Of a DNA stretch of 64,000 nucleotides, positions 8,813-17,468 are shown one piece after another. Position 1 is the stretch's first letter, and the number at the start of each line of letters is the position of its first letter. Under the pieces are notes generated by a model that did no database searches, was not told where the DNA came from, and saw only the letters and a list, made by a program, of their open reading frames with translations. Origin of the DNA: Leptospira chreensis (GTDB lineage Bacteria; Spirochaetota; Leptospiria; Leptospirales; Leptospiraceae); contig NZ_JAFFPS010000027.1 of assembly GCF_016919165.1 (NCBI RefSeq), positions 25,072 to 89,071 of the forward strand. The letters are read 5' to 3'. Made by a program: the position numbers and the translations under genes.

Positions 8813-11269
8813 ATGTCTCTCAAACAAATTACGATCTATATCGAAGAGTCAGACCATAACTTTTACAATCGAATACTACGCGACATAACAAACATTGAAA
8901 CATGCAATGTGCATAGCTTTCATTCCATTTTAGAGATCAAACCTGGTACGATTCAGGAATCTGCTGTTTTTTTATTTTGGAATGATTCCAAAGTTTTAGA
9001 AAAACAAAAATTCATTTTTGAAGAGTTTCCAGAATCACCTTACATCTTACTTTCGGTGGAGCCACTCACTCCTCTCGAATTAGCAAGAGCAGCACATCCA
9101 ACATTTTTACATCTTACCGAATCAACCTATTCCGTTGCTAACTTAGATTTAATTTTAAATTTTTCAGAACGATTGATAGAGGATATGAATCGTTCGATTG
9201 CCTATGACAAAATCAGAGAAAAGGTTATTGTACTTCAAAATGTTTTTGAAGAGTCATTAGATATTTTGATGCAGATTGATCCAGGTACCAACCAGATCAT
9301 CAACGCCAACAAACAAGCAGTAGTTGTATTAGAATACTCTCTGGAAGAAATTGTAGGCAAAGAATTTTCCATATTTTTGCCTCCCGTGGAAGTGGATGAG
9401 GATACAGAGTTTGAAGGAAATTTAATTGAGAGTACAGCTTTAAAAACAAAGTCAGGAAATTTAATTCCTACAGAGTCATCTTTCCGATTGTTTCCTGTGA
9501 ATGGAAAAATGGCGATTTGGGCTACCTTTCGTGATATTACCGAAAGGAAAAAATCTCAAGAACAAGTAAAAAACCAAAAAGCATTTTATGAGTTTATTTT
9601 AGATAACCTAGACTCTGATATTGCAGTGTTGAATTCAAACTACCAATATGAATATACAAACCCTGTATTTTTATCGAATAAAGAAATTCGGAAATGGTTA
9701 TTTAAAAAAACGGATGTTGAACTCGCAGAAAAGTTAGAACTCTCAACGGAGTTTCATGAAAAACGTAAAAAATACTTGGATGTCGCTGCCAAAGAAAACG
9801 AAATTGTTGAGTTTGAAGAACTGATTCAAGATAGTAATGATAAAATAACTTATCTTTTAAGAAAATACATTCCTATTGATGATAAAGAAACCAATCAAAA
9901 GAGGTTTATTAGTTTTGGTGTTGATATCACGGAACGAAAACTTTCAGAGGAAAGGATTAGTTATCTGGCGTATTACGATGCACTCACCGGACTTTCGAAT
10001 CGTACTTTATTTATCGATCACGCAAACCAGGCCTTAAAAAATCACAAATCAACCGAGACTTTACTAGCGTTCTATTTCTTCGATATTGATAACTTTAAGT
10101 TTATCAACGATAGTTTGGGACATACCAAAGGAGACATTCTTTTGCAAATGGTGGGAGCCAGACTCAAACGAGTGATGACAGAGGTTGATACTGTTGCCAG
10201 GTTTGGTGGAGATGAGTTTGCCATTTTAAAAGTAGATGTTCCAAACAAAAGTGCAGCTGCAGAATTTGCTCAGAAGATTTTAGATATTTTGAGCCAACCT
10301 TTCCATATCATGGGCCGTGATTTATTTACAACCATTAGTATGGGAATTGCTCTTTCCCCGAATGATGGAGTGTCTACTTCCGAGTTGTTAAAGAATTCGG
10401 ATATGGCAATGTACAAAGCCAAAGAATTGGGTAGAAATAATTTTAAATTCTATACAAACGAACTCATTCTTCGTTCTGAAAAACGATTGTACATCGAAAA
10501 CTCATTACGCAAAGCCATTCAGAATGATGAACTCCTTCTCTATTTCCAACCAAAAATGTCTACTATCACCAATCAAGTTTGTGGAGCAGAGGCTCTCATT
10601 CGATGGAAACACCCAGAACGTGGTTGGGTTCCTCCCGTAGAATTCATTCCTGTTGCCGAAGATTCAGGTATTATCGAAAGGATTGGAGATTGGGTACTAG
10701 AAGAAGCATGTAGGCTAAAAACCGAATGGAAAAAACAAGATTTTCCGTCTTTTCCTATCAGTATTAATGTCAGCGGAAAACAGTTAGCGCGTGCTAATTG
10801 GTCTCATCGTGTCCAATCAACAATTTTACAATATAATATCAATCCAGAGGAAATCGAATTAGAATTAACTGAAAGTTCGATCATGGAAAACCCAGAAAAA
10901 AGTATAGAGGCTTTCGAATATTTATCCGAGCTCGGCATCAAAGTTTCAATCGATGATTTTGGAACAGGATACAGCTCTTTAAGTTATCTAAAAAAGATCA
11001 ATGCTGATGTTTTAAAAATCGATCGTTCCTTTGTCATTGATTTAGAATTGAATGAAGATGATCGGGTGATATGTAAGGCTATTATTAATATGGCACATTC
11101 TTTGGGGATGGAAGTCATCGCTGAAGGTGTTGAGAATGTGGCTCAGAGGGATTTATTACATGACCTAGGTTGTCATATGATCCAAGGTTATCTTTATAGC
11201 AAACCTCTCCCTGCCGAAGAATTTGTTGCTTTTGTTAAAAAAATTAACCAATCTGCAAAAACAAAATAG
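8813..11269 (+). CDS. PAS-GGDEF-EAL cyclic-di-GMP signalling protein
   Basis: An 818-residue cytoplasmic signalling protein. Order: an N-terminal receiver-like region without clear motifs (1-130), PAS domain (about 140-250, ending FRDITERKKSQEQ), second PAS (about 255-385, ending DITERKLSEE), GGDEF diguanylate cyclase domain with intact GGDEF at 465-469, and EAL phosphodiesterase domain with EAL at 593-595 plus DDFGTGYSS and KIDRSF. Both active sites look intact, so it could make or degrade c-di-GMP. The product-inhibition I-site RxxD is absent before GGDEF (TEVD instead). No membrane segments were seen. It ends 15 bp before the M23 peptidase gene. Confidence 0.93.
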   Translation: MSLKQITIYIEESDHNFYNRILRDITNIETCNVHSFHSILEIKPGTIQESAVFLFWNDSKVLEKQKFIFEEFPESPYILLSVEPLTPLELARAAHPTFLHLTESTYSVANLDLILNFSERLIEDMNRSIAYDKIREKVIVLQNVFEESLDILMQIDPGTNQIINANKQAVVVLEYSLEEIVGKEFSIFLPPVEVDEDTEFEGNLIESTALKTKSGNLIPTESSFRLFPVNGKMAIWATFRDITERKKSQEQVKNQKAFYEFILDNLDSDIAVLNSNYQYEYTNPVFLSNKEIRKWLFKKTDVELAEKLELSTEFHEKRKKYLDVAAKENEIVEFEELIQDSNDKITYLLRKYIPIDDKETNQKRFISFGVDITERKLSEERISYLAYYDALTGLSNRTLFIDHANQALKNHKSTETLLAFYFFDIDNFKFINDSLGHTKGDILLQMVGARLKRVMTEVDTVARFGGDEFAILKVDVPNKSAAAEFAQKILDILSQPFHIMGRDLFTTISMGIALSPNDGVSTSELLKNSDMAMYKAKELGRNNFKFYTNELILRSEKRLYIENSLRKAIQNDELLLYFQPKMSTITNQVCGAEALIRWKHPERGWVPPVEFIPVAEDSGIIERIGDWVLEEACRLKTEWKKQDFPSFPISINVSGKQLARANWSHRVQSTILQYNINPEEIELELTESSIMENPEKSIEAFEYLSELGIKVSIDDFGTGYSSLSYLKKINADVLKIDRSFVIDLELNEDDRVICKAIINMAHSLGMEVIAEGVENVAQRDLLHDLGCHMIQGYLYSKPLPAEEFVAFVKKINQSAKTK

Positions 11270-11284
11270 CCGAAATTTAAAGAG

Positions 11285-12250
11285 ATGATACGGTTATTAT
11301 CCTCATTAATTTTAATTTTATCTTTTGTACGTGCGGTTCCTGCGGAATCTCGTGAGGTCAAAAAGAAATCAGTTCGTACCACTCCCTTGAATTACTTTGT
11401 CAAAAAAGAAGAAAAGAATTTTTCTCTTCTGATGGAAGCCAGACGATTTGGAAGGGGAGAAGTGATCTTCCTTCGTTTAACTCCTAAAGATAAAAAATGG
11501 ATCAACGAATCGTTTAAGATTAGTTGGTTAGGGAAAGATGTAATCCTTACCAAAAGGGAAAAGAGTATGGTTGCCTTTTTACCGATCTCTCCTGATACAC
11601 CTGCTGGTGCTATGACATTGGAAATCGTTTCCAAAATCTTTTTTGTCAAACGGGGCCAAAAACAATACCAAATCATTCTTGAACCAACCAAATTCCAAGT
11701 GATCAAAAAAAACCAACAGATCAAAGTGGATGAGAAGTTTGTTACCAAAGAACTTCCGAAAGAAACCTTAGATTTTATCCAAGAGTGTAAAGCGGCCAAA
11801 GAAGCCGCTTTTTCAAAACAAAGCCAGTTACAATTTTTGAGTAATTTTAAAAATCCTTTAGAAAAAATATTTATAACTAGTAAATTCTATGTTAGGCGAG
11901 ACTATAATAACAAACAAGGCCGACCTCATGGTGGAGTTGACTTTCGTGGTAAATCAGGAACTCCCGTCTATGTAATCCAAGATGGGGTAGTGGTTCTTGC
12001 TCGTAAAACTTACTACGAAGGAAATTTTACAATCGTGGATCACGGGAATAAGATTTTTTCTTTTTACATGCACCAAAATGAAATCAAAGTCAAGGTTGGT
12101 GATCTTGTGAAACAAGGACAGGAAATTGGAACTGTTGGTTCTACGGGAATGTCGACTGGGCCTCACCTCCATTTAGGAGCTAAGGTAAATGACATCCTTG
12201 TGGATCCGCTTTCTTTAATTGCTCTGCAATCGATTTCCGAATCGAATTGA
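11285..12250 (+). CDS. Exported M23 family metallopeptidase
   Basis: A 321-residue exported protein with an N-terminal signal peptide (ILILSFVRAVPAES), a beta-rich middle and a C-terminal LytM/M23 domain. Zinc ligands expected for the family are present: H215 and D219 (HGGVD) and H296 in the HLH motif at 294-296; another His occurs in SFYMHQ. M23 enzymes cleave peptidoglycan cross-bridges, so a cell-wall remodelling role in the periplasm is likely. The gene follows the GGDEF-EAL gene by 15 bp. Its last 36 bp overlap the convergent membrane protein gene. Confidence 0.9.
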   Translation: MIRLLSSLILILSFVRAVPAESREVKKKSVRTTPLNYFVKKEEKNFSLLMEARRFGRGEVIFLRLTPKDKKWINESFKISWLGKDVILTKREKSMVAFLPISPDTPAGAMTLEIVSKIFFVKRGQKQYQIILEPTKFQVIKKNQQIKVDEKFVTKELPKETLDFIQECKAAKEAAFSKQSQLQFLSNFKNPLEKIFITSKFYVRRDYNNKQGRPHGGVDFRGKSGTPVYVIQDGVVVLARKTYYEGNFTIVDHGNKIFSFYMHQNEIKVKVGDLVKQGQEIGTVGSTGMSTGPHLHLGAKVNDILVDPLSLIALQSISESN

Positions 12251-13282
12251 TGCTAAAAATTCACGAATGCCTTGTTCGTGAATTTCCCCTTTTTCTAAAT
12301 TTTCCGTGATATGTAACAAAAGTTTATCGTGGTTGGATGTTTCCACAAGGATAAATCCTGTCTTCGCATAACGCGGTCTTAGTAGATCATAAAATGTCCA
12401 AAACTTGGATGTCACAATAAAGGGTTCCAATTCTTTTTGTTGGATTTCTTGGATGTCTTCTATATCGCCTTTACTGACTTGTATTTTTAGAAATTCTGAA
12501 AATTCAGAGATGGCTTGGTTTTCTTGGAAACCTAAATAATCAGGAAAGTAAAAAATCCGAACAAAGGGATATCGTTCCGCATCATGATCACTGAAAGCAA
12601 GTAACCCCGCAATTTGACCTGCTCCCGTTTTGTTTTCCATCGTTAAGTTTTCCGGTTTGAAAAAATAAAATCCTTCGGGAAGGGTAAATCCAAATTGGAG
12701 TTCGTCATTCCAATATTGGTTATTTTCAGTTACGGTCCAACCGTTCAGATCCTTTTCTTCAATTTGGTATTTGTTTTTGAAAAGGAGATAGGCGGATAAA
12801 ACTTCCGCACCTTGTAATGCTTTAAAAGATATGAGGGCGTTACTAGCAATGAGGCAAGCCGCCAGCAAAAGTCGAGCATAGGCCTCCAGGTGCAAAACAC
12901 GGATGAGAAAGGTGATGGCGATAAATAAAAACAAAAAAACAGTTCCGGCCTCAAAAACCAAAATCTCTGTCAACCAGAGAGCAAAGATAAAAATCACAGC
13001 AACACCTAACTCAATGAGGGGGTGGAAGGTTTCTGCCCAGTAGCGGTTGATCACATACAAGCTGGCATAAGTAATACACAACCCAACGCAGAGAGAAACG
13101 AAACAAAGGGCAGAGATGTAATGCCAAGGTAGGTGGGACTCATGATAAATGAAAAAGGGAATTGCTATCAGCGCATATAAGGTGAGGAGGTTTCTTGTCG
13201 TTTTGGGTGCTAAGTATTGAGTAAAGAAACCACTTGCATGATTTTGGATTTTAGTTAGTATTTGCTTCATGTCGGCGATCAC
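12215..13282 (-). CDS. Hypothetical multi-pass membrane protein
   Basis: Not recognised. A 355-residue protein with about five hydrophobic membrane segments between residues 25 and 160, then a soluble C-terminal domain of about 190 residues (from NGWTVTENNQYW) rich in aromatic and acidic residues. The first start is GTG at 13282 with GAAAGAAG upstream; an ATG four codons later (13270) would overlap the start codon of the divergent gene within CATG. The 3' end overlaps the M23 gene by 36 bp. Confidence 0.75.
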   Translation of the reverse strand: MIADMKQILTKIQNHASGFFTQYLAPKTTRNLLTLYALIAIPFFIYHESHLPWHYISALCFVSLCVGLCITYASLYVINRYWAETFHPLIELGVAVIFIFALWLTEILVFEAGTVFLFLFIAITFLIRVLHLEAYARLLLAACLIASNALISFKALQGAEVLSAYLLFKNKYQIEEKDLNGWTVTENNQYWNDELQFGFTLPEGFYFFKPENLTMENKTGAGQIAGLLAFSDHDAERYPFVRIFYFPDYLGFQENQAISEFSEFLKIQVSKGDIEDIQEIQQKELEPFIVTSKFWTFYDLLRPRYAKTGFILVETSNHDKLLLHITENLEKGEIHEQGIREFLASIRFGNRLQSN

Positions 13283-13874
13283 AGACTTCTTTCAAAAAAT
13301 CCAAAACCAAATTGTAGAAATCCAAACTACCATCAACCAGATCAAAACCAGTTGGGAGAATTTTCAAAAGTTTTGGGATTTGTTTTTTACTTTAGTCCCT
13401 TGGGAAGTTCTCCTCTTACTCATCTTTTCTGTCATCCTCCTTTCCGTTTTCAATTCAGTTTCTCCGAAAACTCCTAAGGCCAATCTCACAATTGCGGTTT
13501 TGTTACTTGCTGCCCTTTGGATCTATTTTTGGGGATTGTTTGGAAAAGAAGTCTCTTATTCCAGAGTTATCTTTGTTTCGTTCTATATTTTGGTTCCCTT
13601 ACATGCGATTGGATTGTTTCAAATTCTATATCGTTTCGGAAAAAAGATTTATTGGAACAAAAGACGGATCCAACCAAAAGTTTGGGACTCTGCCCTCCAC
13701 CAACTCTCTCTCGACTACCACCAATTGGTAGGAAAGGCACATTTGTATCATGAAGAAATCCAAGAGAATCGGGACAGTTTGTACCAAGAAATGGAACGAT
13801 TGGAACTTTCGCTAAAAGGAATCAAATCTCTCCTTTCGCAAAAGAACCAATCGACAGTCAAACCATCCGAGTAA
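13269..13874 (+). CDS. Hypothetical membrane protein with coiled-coil tail
   Basis: Not recognised. The 201-residue product starts with an amphipathic Gln/Ile-rich helix (residues 5-30), has three membrane segments (about 44-60, 73-90, 98-120) and ends in a charged, coiled-coil-prone cytoplasmic tail (150-195). No ribosome site is visible before the ATG, which overlaps the divergent gene's start region; leaderless or atypical initiation is possible. Reading-frame length and composition support a real gene. Confidence 0.7.
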   Translation: MSAITDFFQKIQNQIVEIQTTINQIKTSWENFQKFWDLFFTLVPWEVLLLLIFSVILLSVFNSVSPKTPKANLTIAVLLLAALWIYFWGLFGKEVSYSRVIFVSFYILVPLHAIGLFQILYRFGKKIYWNKRRIQPKVWDSALHQLSLDYHQLVGKAHLYHEEIQENRDSLYQEMERLELSLKGIKSLLSQKNQSTVKPSE

Positions 13875-13934
13875 GCAAGCGCGCACTTGTAAAATCTCAA
13901 TCTAAAAAATAGATCAGGAATCGAAAAATCCTAT

Positions 13935-14906
13935 TTATTTTTTTCCAATCACTTGGGGATAAAAACCAAGGGGTGATTGTACATCGTGATCATGGGCCGG
14001 GATGATTTGTAGATCTGGATTTTTTTGGAAGAGGTTGTGGACTCGGGAGATTTCTTCACCGAGAGTTGCGATGTCAAAATCCACAATCCAACGGGCACCT
14101 CTAGGTTTGTGTTTTTTCTCCAAAAACCCTTCCCTTCTCCAAACAATATCTCCTGTAAGAAAGTAGGTTTGTCCATTTTCGGTATGTAAAAACAATCCTA
14201 CAGAACCCTCACTATGTCCTTTCATAGGAACAAAAACAGCGGTTCCGTCTCCATACCAATCCAAACTCTTCGCATAAGACGCATAAGGTTTATTTTGAAA
14301 TACTAAATGTTTCCAATTCACAGAATCCCCATCAAACTGAGAGGAAATATAACCCGCCTCAAGTTTGGGATGGTTCAATTCTTCTGGTAAAGAATGGATT
14401 TTTGCTGAAGGAAAGTCTTGTAATCCACTCGCATGGTCCCAGTGCAAATGAGAGAAAAAAACATCTTGGATGGAATTTGTTTTCACACCGCTCGATTCTA
14501 ATTGTTCTTTTGCCGTTTGGACCAATTGGTATTCCATCAGTAATTTTAAATACAAAGGAAACTCTTGAAACTGTTCTTTGACTTTAGTTCCGAGTCCGGT
14601 ATCAAATAAAAAATTTCCTTTGGGATGTTGGATGTAAAAACTTGAGTGTGCCACGGTGACGGCTTTCAGAACCGATCCACCTTCAATCACAAAAGCCTCT
14701 AAAGTTTTTGCTTCTCCCGTTTTCAGAATCGAAAATACGAGAGGTGATTTTTCATTTGGCTCGGGGATGGAGACATTGGCTTCATTTTGCCCTAGGTTTT
14801 TAGAGGGAATATTTTCCTTGGGGTAACCAAGAAAATACAAAAGGAAAAGGAGAATCGGAAGAAGGATTAGGTTGGTTCTAATCAGAGTTTTTGATGAGAG
14901 TTTCAT
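13935..14906 (-). CDS. Metallo-beta-lactamase fold hydrolase, membrane anchored or exported
   Basis: A 323-residue protein with an N-terminal hydrophobic segment (about 11-27) and an MBL-fold domain. The metal motif HLHWDH is at 153-158; further ligands appear in MKGHSEGS, FLTGDIVW and PAHDHD. The overall pattern resembles the N-acyl homoserine lactonase/glyoxalase II-like branch, but the substrate cannot be deduced. It lies 27 bp downstream of a TetR-family gene in the same orientation, so it is the probable regulated target. Confidence 0.87.
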   Translation of the reverse strand: MKLSSKTLIRTNLILLPILLFLLYFLGYPKENIPSKNLGQNEANVSIPEPNEKSPLVFSILKTGEAKTLEAFVIEGGSVLKAVTVAHSSFYIQHPKGNFLFDTGLGTKVKEQFQEFPLYLKLLMEYQLVQTAKEQLESSGVKTNSIQDVFFSHLHWDHASGLQDFPSAKIHSLPEELNHPKLEAGYISSQFDGDSVNWKHLVFQNKPYASYAKSLDWYGDGTAVFVPMKGHSEGSVGLFLHTENGQTYFLTGDIVWRREGFLEKKHKPRGARWIVDFDIATLGEEISRVHNLFQKNPDLQIIPAHDHDVQSPLGFYPQVIGKK

Positions 14907-14933
14907 ATTTAATAAGTATCCTTTAAAAAAAAA

Positions 14934-15509
14934 TTAGTCTTGTTTGAAGAGTGACTCGGCAGTTTTCGCAGCCACGCGAAGTGGTTCTGGTGACTTTTGG
15001 AGTTTGGAAAGTAACAAAGCACCTTCCCATAAAGAAAGTAAGGAAAGAGAAAGATTTTTTGCGGCGCGAGCTGTGTAACCCTTACCCACAAGATAAGTTT
15101 CAAAAGTTTTTAACCAAAGCGAATAGACTTCGCTACAAGCAGAAGAAACCAATGGAATTGAGTTAGAAGTTTCCATAGCCGTCGTGGCGATCGGGCATCC
15201 TTTTTTGTATTCACTCGAAACAATTCGTTCTTCCAAAGCATGAAACACTTGTTTGATGGCCTGTGTTGGAGATTCCGTTTCTGCTAATACCGATTGAAAG
15301 AACAAATTCAATTGGTTCCCCGAATGAAGGAGGGCCAGGCTTGTGAGTTCGTCCTTCCCACCAGGAAAATGAAAGTAGAGGGAACCTTTGGGTGTGTCTG
15401 TCACTTTTCCGAGCTCACTCAGTCCTGTGGCTCCATACCCATCTTCTTCCAGAAGTCCGGCCATAACCTCTATCATCCTTTGTTTGGTCGTTCCGCCTTT
15501 TTTGCCCAT
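14934..15509 (-). CDS. TetR family transcriptional regulator (LmrA/YxaF-like)
   Basis: A 191-residue repressor. The N-terminal helix-turn-helix spans about residues 8-55 (GYGATGLSELGKVTDTPKGSLYFHF). The C-terminal domain has the KKGCPIATTAMET motif characteristic of the LmrA/YxaF branch of TetR proteins. AAGGA lies seven bases before the ATG. A TAGACCGGTC palindrome 25-35 bp upstream is a classical operator form for this type of repressor, implying autoregulation together with the MBL hydrolase downstream. The inducer is unknown. Confidence 0.9.
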   Translation of the reverse strand: MGKKGGTTKQRMIEVMAGLLEEDGYGATGLSELGKVTDTPKGSLYFHFPGGKDELTSLALLHSGNQLNLFFQSVLAETESPTQAIKQVFHALEERIVSSEYKKGCPIATTAMETSNSIPLVSSACSEVYSLWLKTFETYLVGKGYTARAAKNLSLSLLSLWEGALLLSKLQKSPEPLRVAAKTAESLFKQD

Positions 15510-15532
15510 ATGCCATTCCTTTAGAAAAATAA

Positions 15533-15544
15533 TAGACCGGTCAA
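15533..15544. promoter_or_regulatory. TetR-type operator
   Basis: GACCGGTC (15535-15542) is a perfect palindrome, extended on the left to TAGACCGGTC. The form ATAGACCGGTC matches operators described for LmrA/YxaF- and NemR-type TetR repressors. It lies in the leader of the TetR gene. Confidence 0.65.
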
Positions 15545-15668
15545 CATAAAAAATGATCTCAAGTAGGATTTCTGAATCTTAAAACCAGAGGTCCATGATT
15601 GGCTGGTTTTGATTTGTGGGGAGGCAAAATTTCCCAAAGAATAAATCTCATTGTTTTTTCCATGCCCG

Positions 15669-15676
15669 GCCGATAA
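15669..15676 (+). promoter_or_regulatory. Candidate sigma28 -10 element before fliG
   Basis: GCCGATAA is identical to the canonical -10 box of flagellar sigma28 promoters and lies 30 bp before the fliG start. The expected -35 (TAAA about 15 bases upstream) is not matched; ATTG occupies that place. The call therefore rests on the -10 only. Confidence 0.35.
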
Positions 15677-15705
15677 ACTAATTAGTACGGATTTCGGGAC
15701 GAAGT

Positions 15706-16719
15706 ATGATCAATAAGAAGCCATCGCTCACAGGAAGACAAAAGGCCGCCATCTTTTTGGTTGCTGTTGGAAACGATGTAGCATCCGAAATTTTCAAACA
15801 CCTCCGAGAAGACGAGATCGAACAGATCACGTTTGAAATTGCTCGTTTAGATAAGATCACTCCAGAAGACAAAGAGAAAGTCCTAGTCGAGTTCAATGAA
15901 CTCATGATGGCGCAGGAATTTATCACCAATGGTGGTATCGACTTTGCACGGGGACTTCTCGAAAAAGCTCTCGGTAACCAGAAAGCCATCGATATCATCA
16001 ACCGTTTGACTTCGTCCTTACAAGTCAGGCCGTTTGACTTTATTCGTAGAACAGATCCGGCCCACCTCCTCAACTTTATCCAGGGGGAACATCCGCAAAC
16101 TATCGCACTCATTTTATCTTATTTGGATCCGCAAAAAGCATCCAATATCTTATCTAACTTGCCACACCAAATCCAAGCGGAAGTGGCCAAACGGATTGCG
16201 ACCATGGACCGGGTATCACCGGACGTACTACGCGAGGTGGAGCGAGTTCTCGAACGGAAACTTTCCACCCTGGCTTCGGAAGATTATACCTCTGCTGGGG
16301 GTATTGATTCTGTGGTAGAAATTTTGAACCTAGTAGATAGGGGAACAGAGAAAACCATCATCGAAGCCCTGGAAGAAGAAGATCCGGAACTTGCCGAAGA
16401 GATCAAAAAACGGATGTTCGTATTCGAAGATATCGTCTTACTGGATGACCGCGCGATTCAAAAGGTAATGCGCGAAGTAGATAACACTGATTTGGCGAAA
16501 GCGCTTAAGTCTGTGGATTCCGAAGTACAAGATAAAATCTTTAAGAACATGTCCAAACGTGCTGCAAACCTACTCCGAGAAGATATGGATTTTATGGGTC
16601 CGGTTCGTTTGAAAGACGTGGAAGATGCGCAGCAAAAAATTGTAAACATCATCCGTAAACTGGAAGAAGCGGGCGAGATCGTTGTGGCTCGTGCGGGAGA
16701 AGACGAACTTGTGGTTTAA
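15706..16719 (+). CDS. fliG: Flagellar motor switch protein FliG
   Basis: Component of the C-ring that couples stator ion flow to rotor turning at the cytoplasmic face of the flagellar basal body. The 337-residue protein is full length. It shows the N-terminal domain (LTGRQKAAIFLVAVG), the middle-domain EHPQT motif around residue 128, the armadillo segments, and the C-terminal torque helix with MFVFEDIVLLDDRAIQKVMREVD. Leptospira carry several fliG copies; which one this is cannot be told. It stands alone, with an HTH gene convergent downstream, and has a sigma28-like -10 element upstream. Confidence 0.96.
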   Translation: MINKKPSLTGRQKAAIFLVAVGNDVASEIFKHLREDEIEQITFEIARLDKITPEDKEKVLVEFNELMMAQEFITNGGIDFARGLLEKALGNQKAIDIINRLTSSLQVRPFDFIRRTDPAHLLNFIQGEHPQTIALILSYLDPQKASNILSNLPHQIQAEVAKRIATMDRVSPDVLREVERVLERKLSTLASEDYTSAGGIDSVVEILNLVDRGTEKTIIEALEEEDPELAEEIKKRMFVFEDIVLLDDRAIQKVMREVDNTDLAKALKSVDSEVQDKIFKNMSKRAANLLREDMDFMGPVRLKDVEDAQQKIVNIIRKLEEAGEIVVARAGEDELVV

Positions 16720-16785
16720 TCTACAAGTTTCGTTTTCTTTACAGAACGAGTACCAGTATTTTCTAAATTTGAATCTTTAATTGTT

Positions 16786-17274
16786 CTATTTGATTCGGTT
16801 GCTGAACTTTCCCCACTTAGGTGGAAATTCAACCAGTGCATCTTTCTTCGTAATTTCACCACGTTCTAACCTTTGATTGAGAGTGATGAGTTTGTGAAGG
16901 TTACCCATAGAAAATGAAAATTCAGTAATATCAAAATCATCCAAACGTACTTTGGCATTTCTGCAAAACAGTTTGAGTTCAGATAGAATCAAAGTAACCC
17001 TAGCGTTTGCATAACGAGCTACAATCTCTTCAAATTCTTCTTCGTTGAAAAATTCTTTTTCTAAATCATAATCGAATTCATGCCGTATGAGATCGATCAG
17101 CGATAATCCCAATTCCTTTGCGACCAAAACGACATAATCGAACTTGGATCGGATCCAATCATCAGATTCCAAGAGTTCTACAGCAGAACGAGGAATATTC
17201 AATTTTTCTGATAGTTCAACTCGAGTGAGTTTTCGTTTCTCGCGGTAGTTTCTGAAGTGGTTTACTTTTTCCAT
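16786..17274 (-). CDS. XRE-type helix-turn-helix protein
   Basis: A 162-residue protein. Residues 8-62 form a Cro/C1-type HTH (YREKRKLTRVELSEKLNIPRSAVELLE). The rest is an acidic, helical domain (EFFNEEEFEEIVARYANAR, then LERGEITKKDALVEFPP) that was not recognised. There is no ribosome site before the ATG, which follows an AT-rich stretch, so leaderless initiation is possible. Two perfect inverted repeats lie 23-67 bp upstream and are candidate autoregulatory sites. Targets beyond itself are unknown. Confidence 0.8.
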   Translation of the reverse strand: MEKVNHFRNYREKRKLTRVELSEKLNIPRSAVELLESDDWIRSKFDYVVLVAKELGLSLIDLIRHEFDYDLEKEFFNEEEFEEIVARYANARVTLILSELKLFCRNAKVRLDDFDITEFSFSMGNLHKLITLNQRLERGEITKKDALVEFPPKWGKFSNRIK

Positions 17275-17296
17275 GTTTTAAAAAAATACAAAAATT

Positions 17297-17309
17297 CCGT
17301 TATTAACGG
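17297..17309. promoter_or_regulatory. Perfect inverted repeat upstream of HTH gene
   Basis: CCGTTA-T-TAACGG, arms of six bases around one central base, 23 bp before the HTH gene start. Candidate operator. Confidence 0.45.
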
Positions 17310-17326
17310 TCTGAAATGGGTCCTAA

Positions 17327-17341
17327 AACGTTCGGAACGTT
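17327..17341. promoter_or_regulatory. Second perfect inverted repeat upstream of HTH gene
   Basis: AACGTTC-G-GAACGTT, arms of seven bases around one base. Its centre is 31 bp from the centre of the first palindrome (about three helical turns), a layout compatible with cooperative repressor binding. It shares the AACG core with the first. Confidence 0.45.
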
Positions 17342-17370
17342 CTAGAGGAATAAGATTCGCATGGATAGTG

Positions 17371-17401
17371 TTGACTTGCTGTAGAAAAGAAGCGTTAGAC
17401 T
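17371..17401 (+). promoter_or_regulatory. Weak promoter candidate for a small transcript
   Basis: TTGACT at 17371-17376 with TAGACT at 17396-17401. The -10 resembles the TAAACT boxes seen at other promoters here, but the 19 bp spacer is long. It would start transcription near 17408, just before the orphan terminator. Confidence 0.25.
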
Positions 17402-17428
17402 TGAATCACGCTAAATTTCCTTTCTGGA

Positions 17429-17468
17429 GCACGCCACCGAGGTTAGCCTATGTGGCGTGCCCGTTTTT
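17429..17468 (+). terminator. Orphan intrinsic terminator with nested stem
   Basis: GCACGCCAC (17429-17437) pairs with GTGGCGTGC (17452-17460); inside, AGG-TTAG-CCT forms a second small stem. CCGTTTTTT follows. Orientation is + strand, but no + strand gene ends nearby: the previous + strand gene, fliG, ends 700 bp upstream and an opposing gene lies between. It may end a small RNA or act in a leader. Confidence 0.6.
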
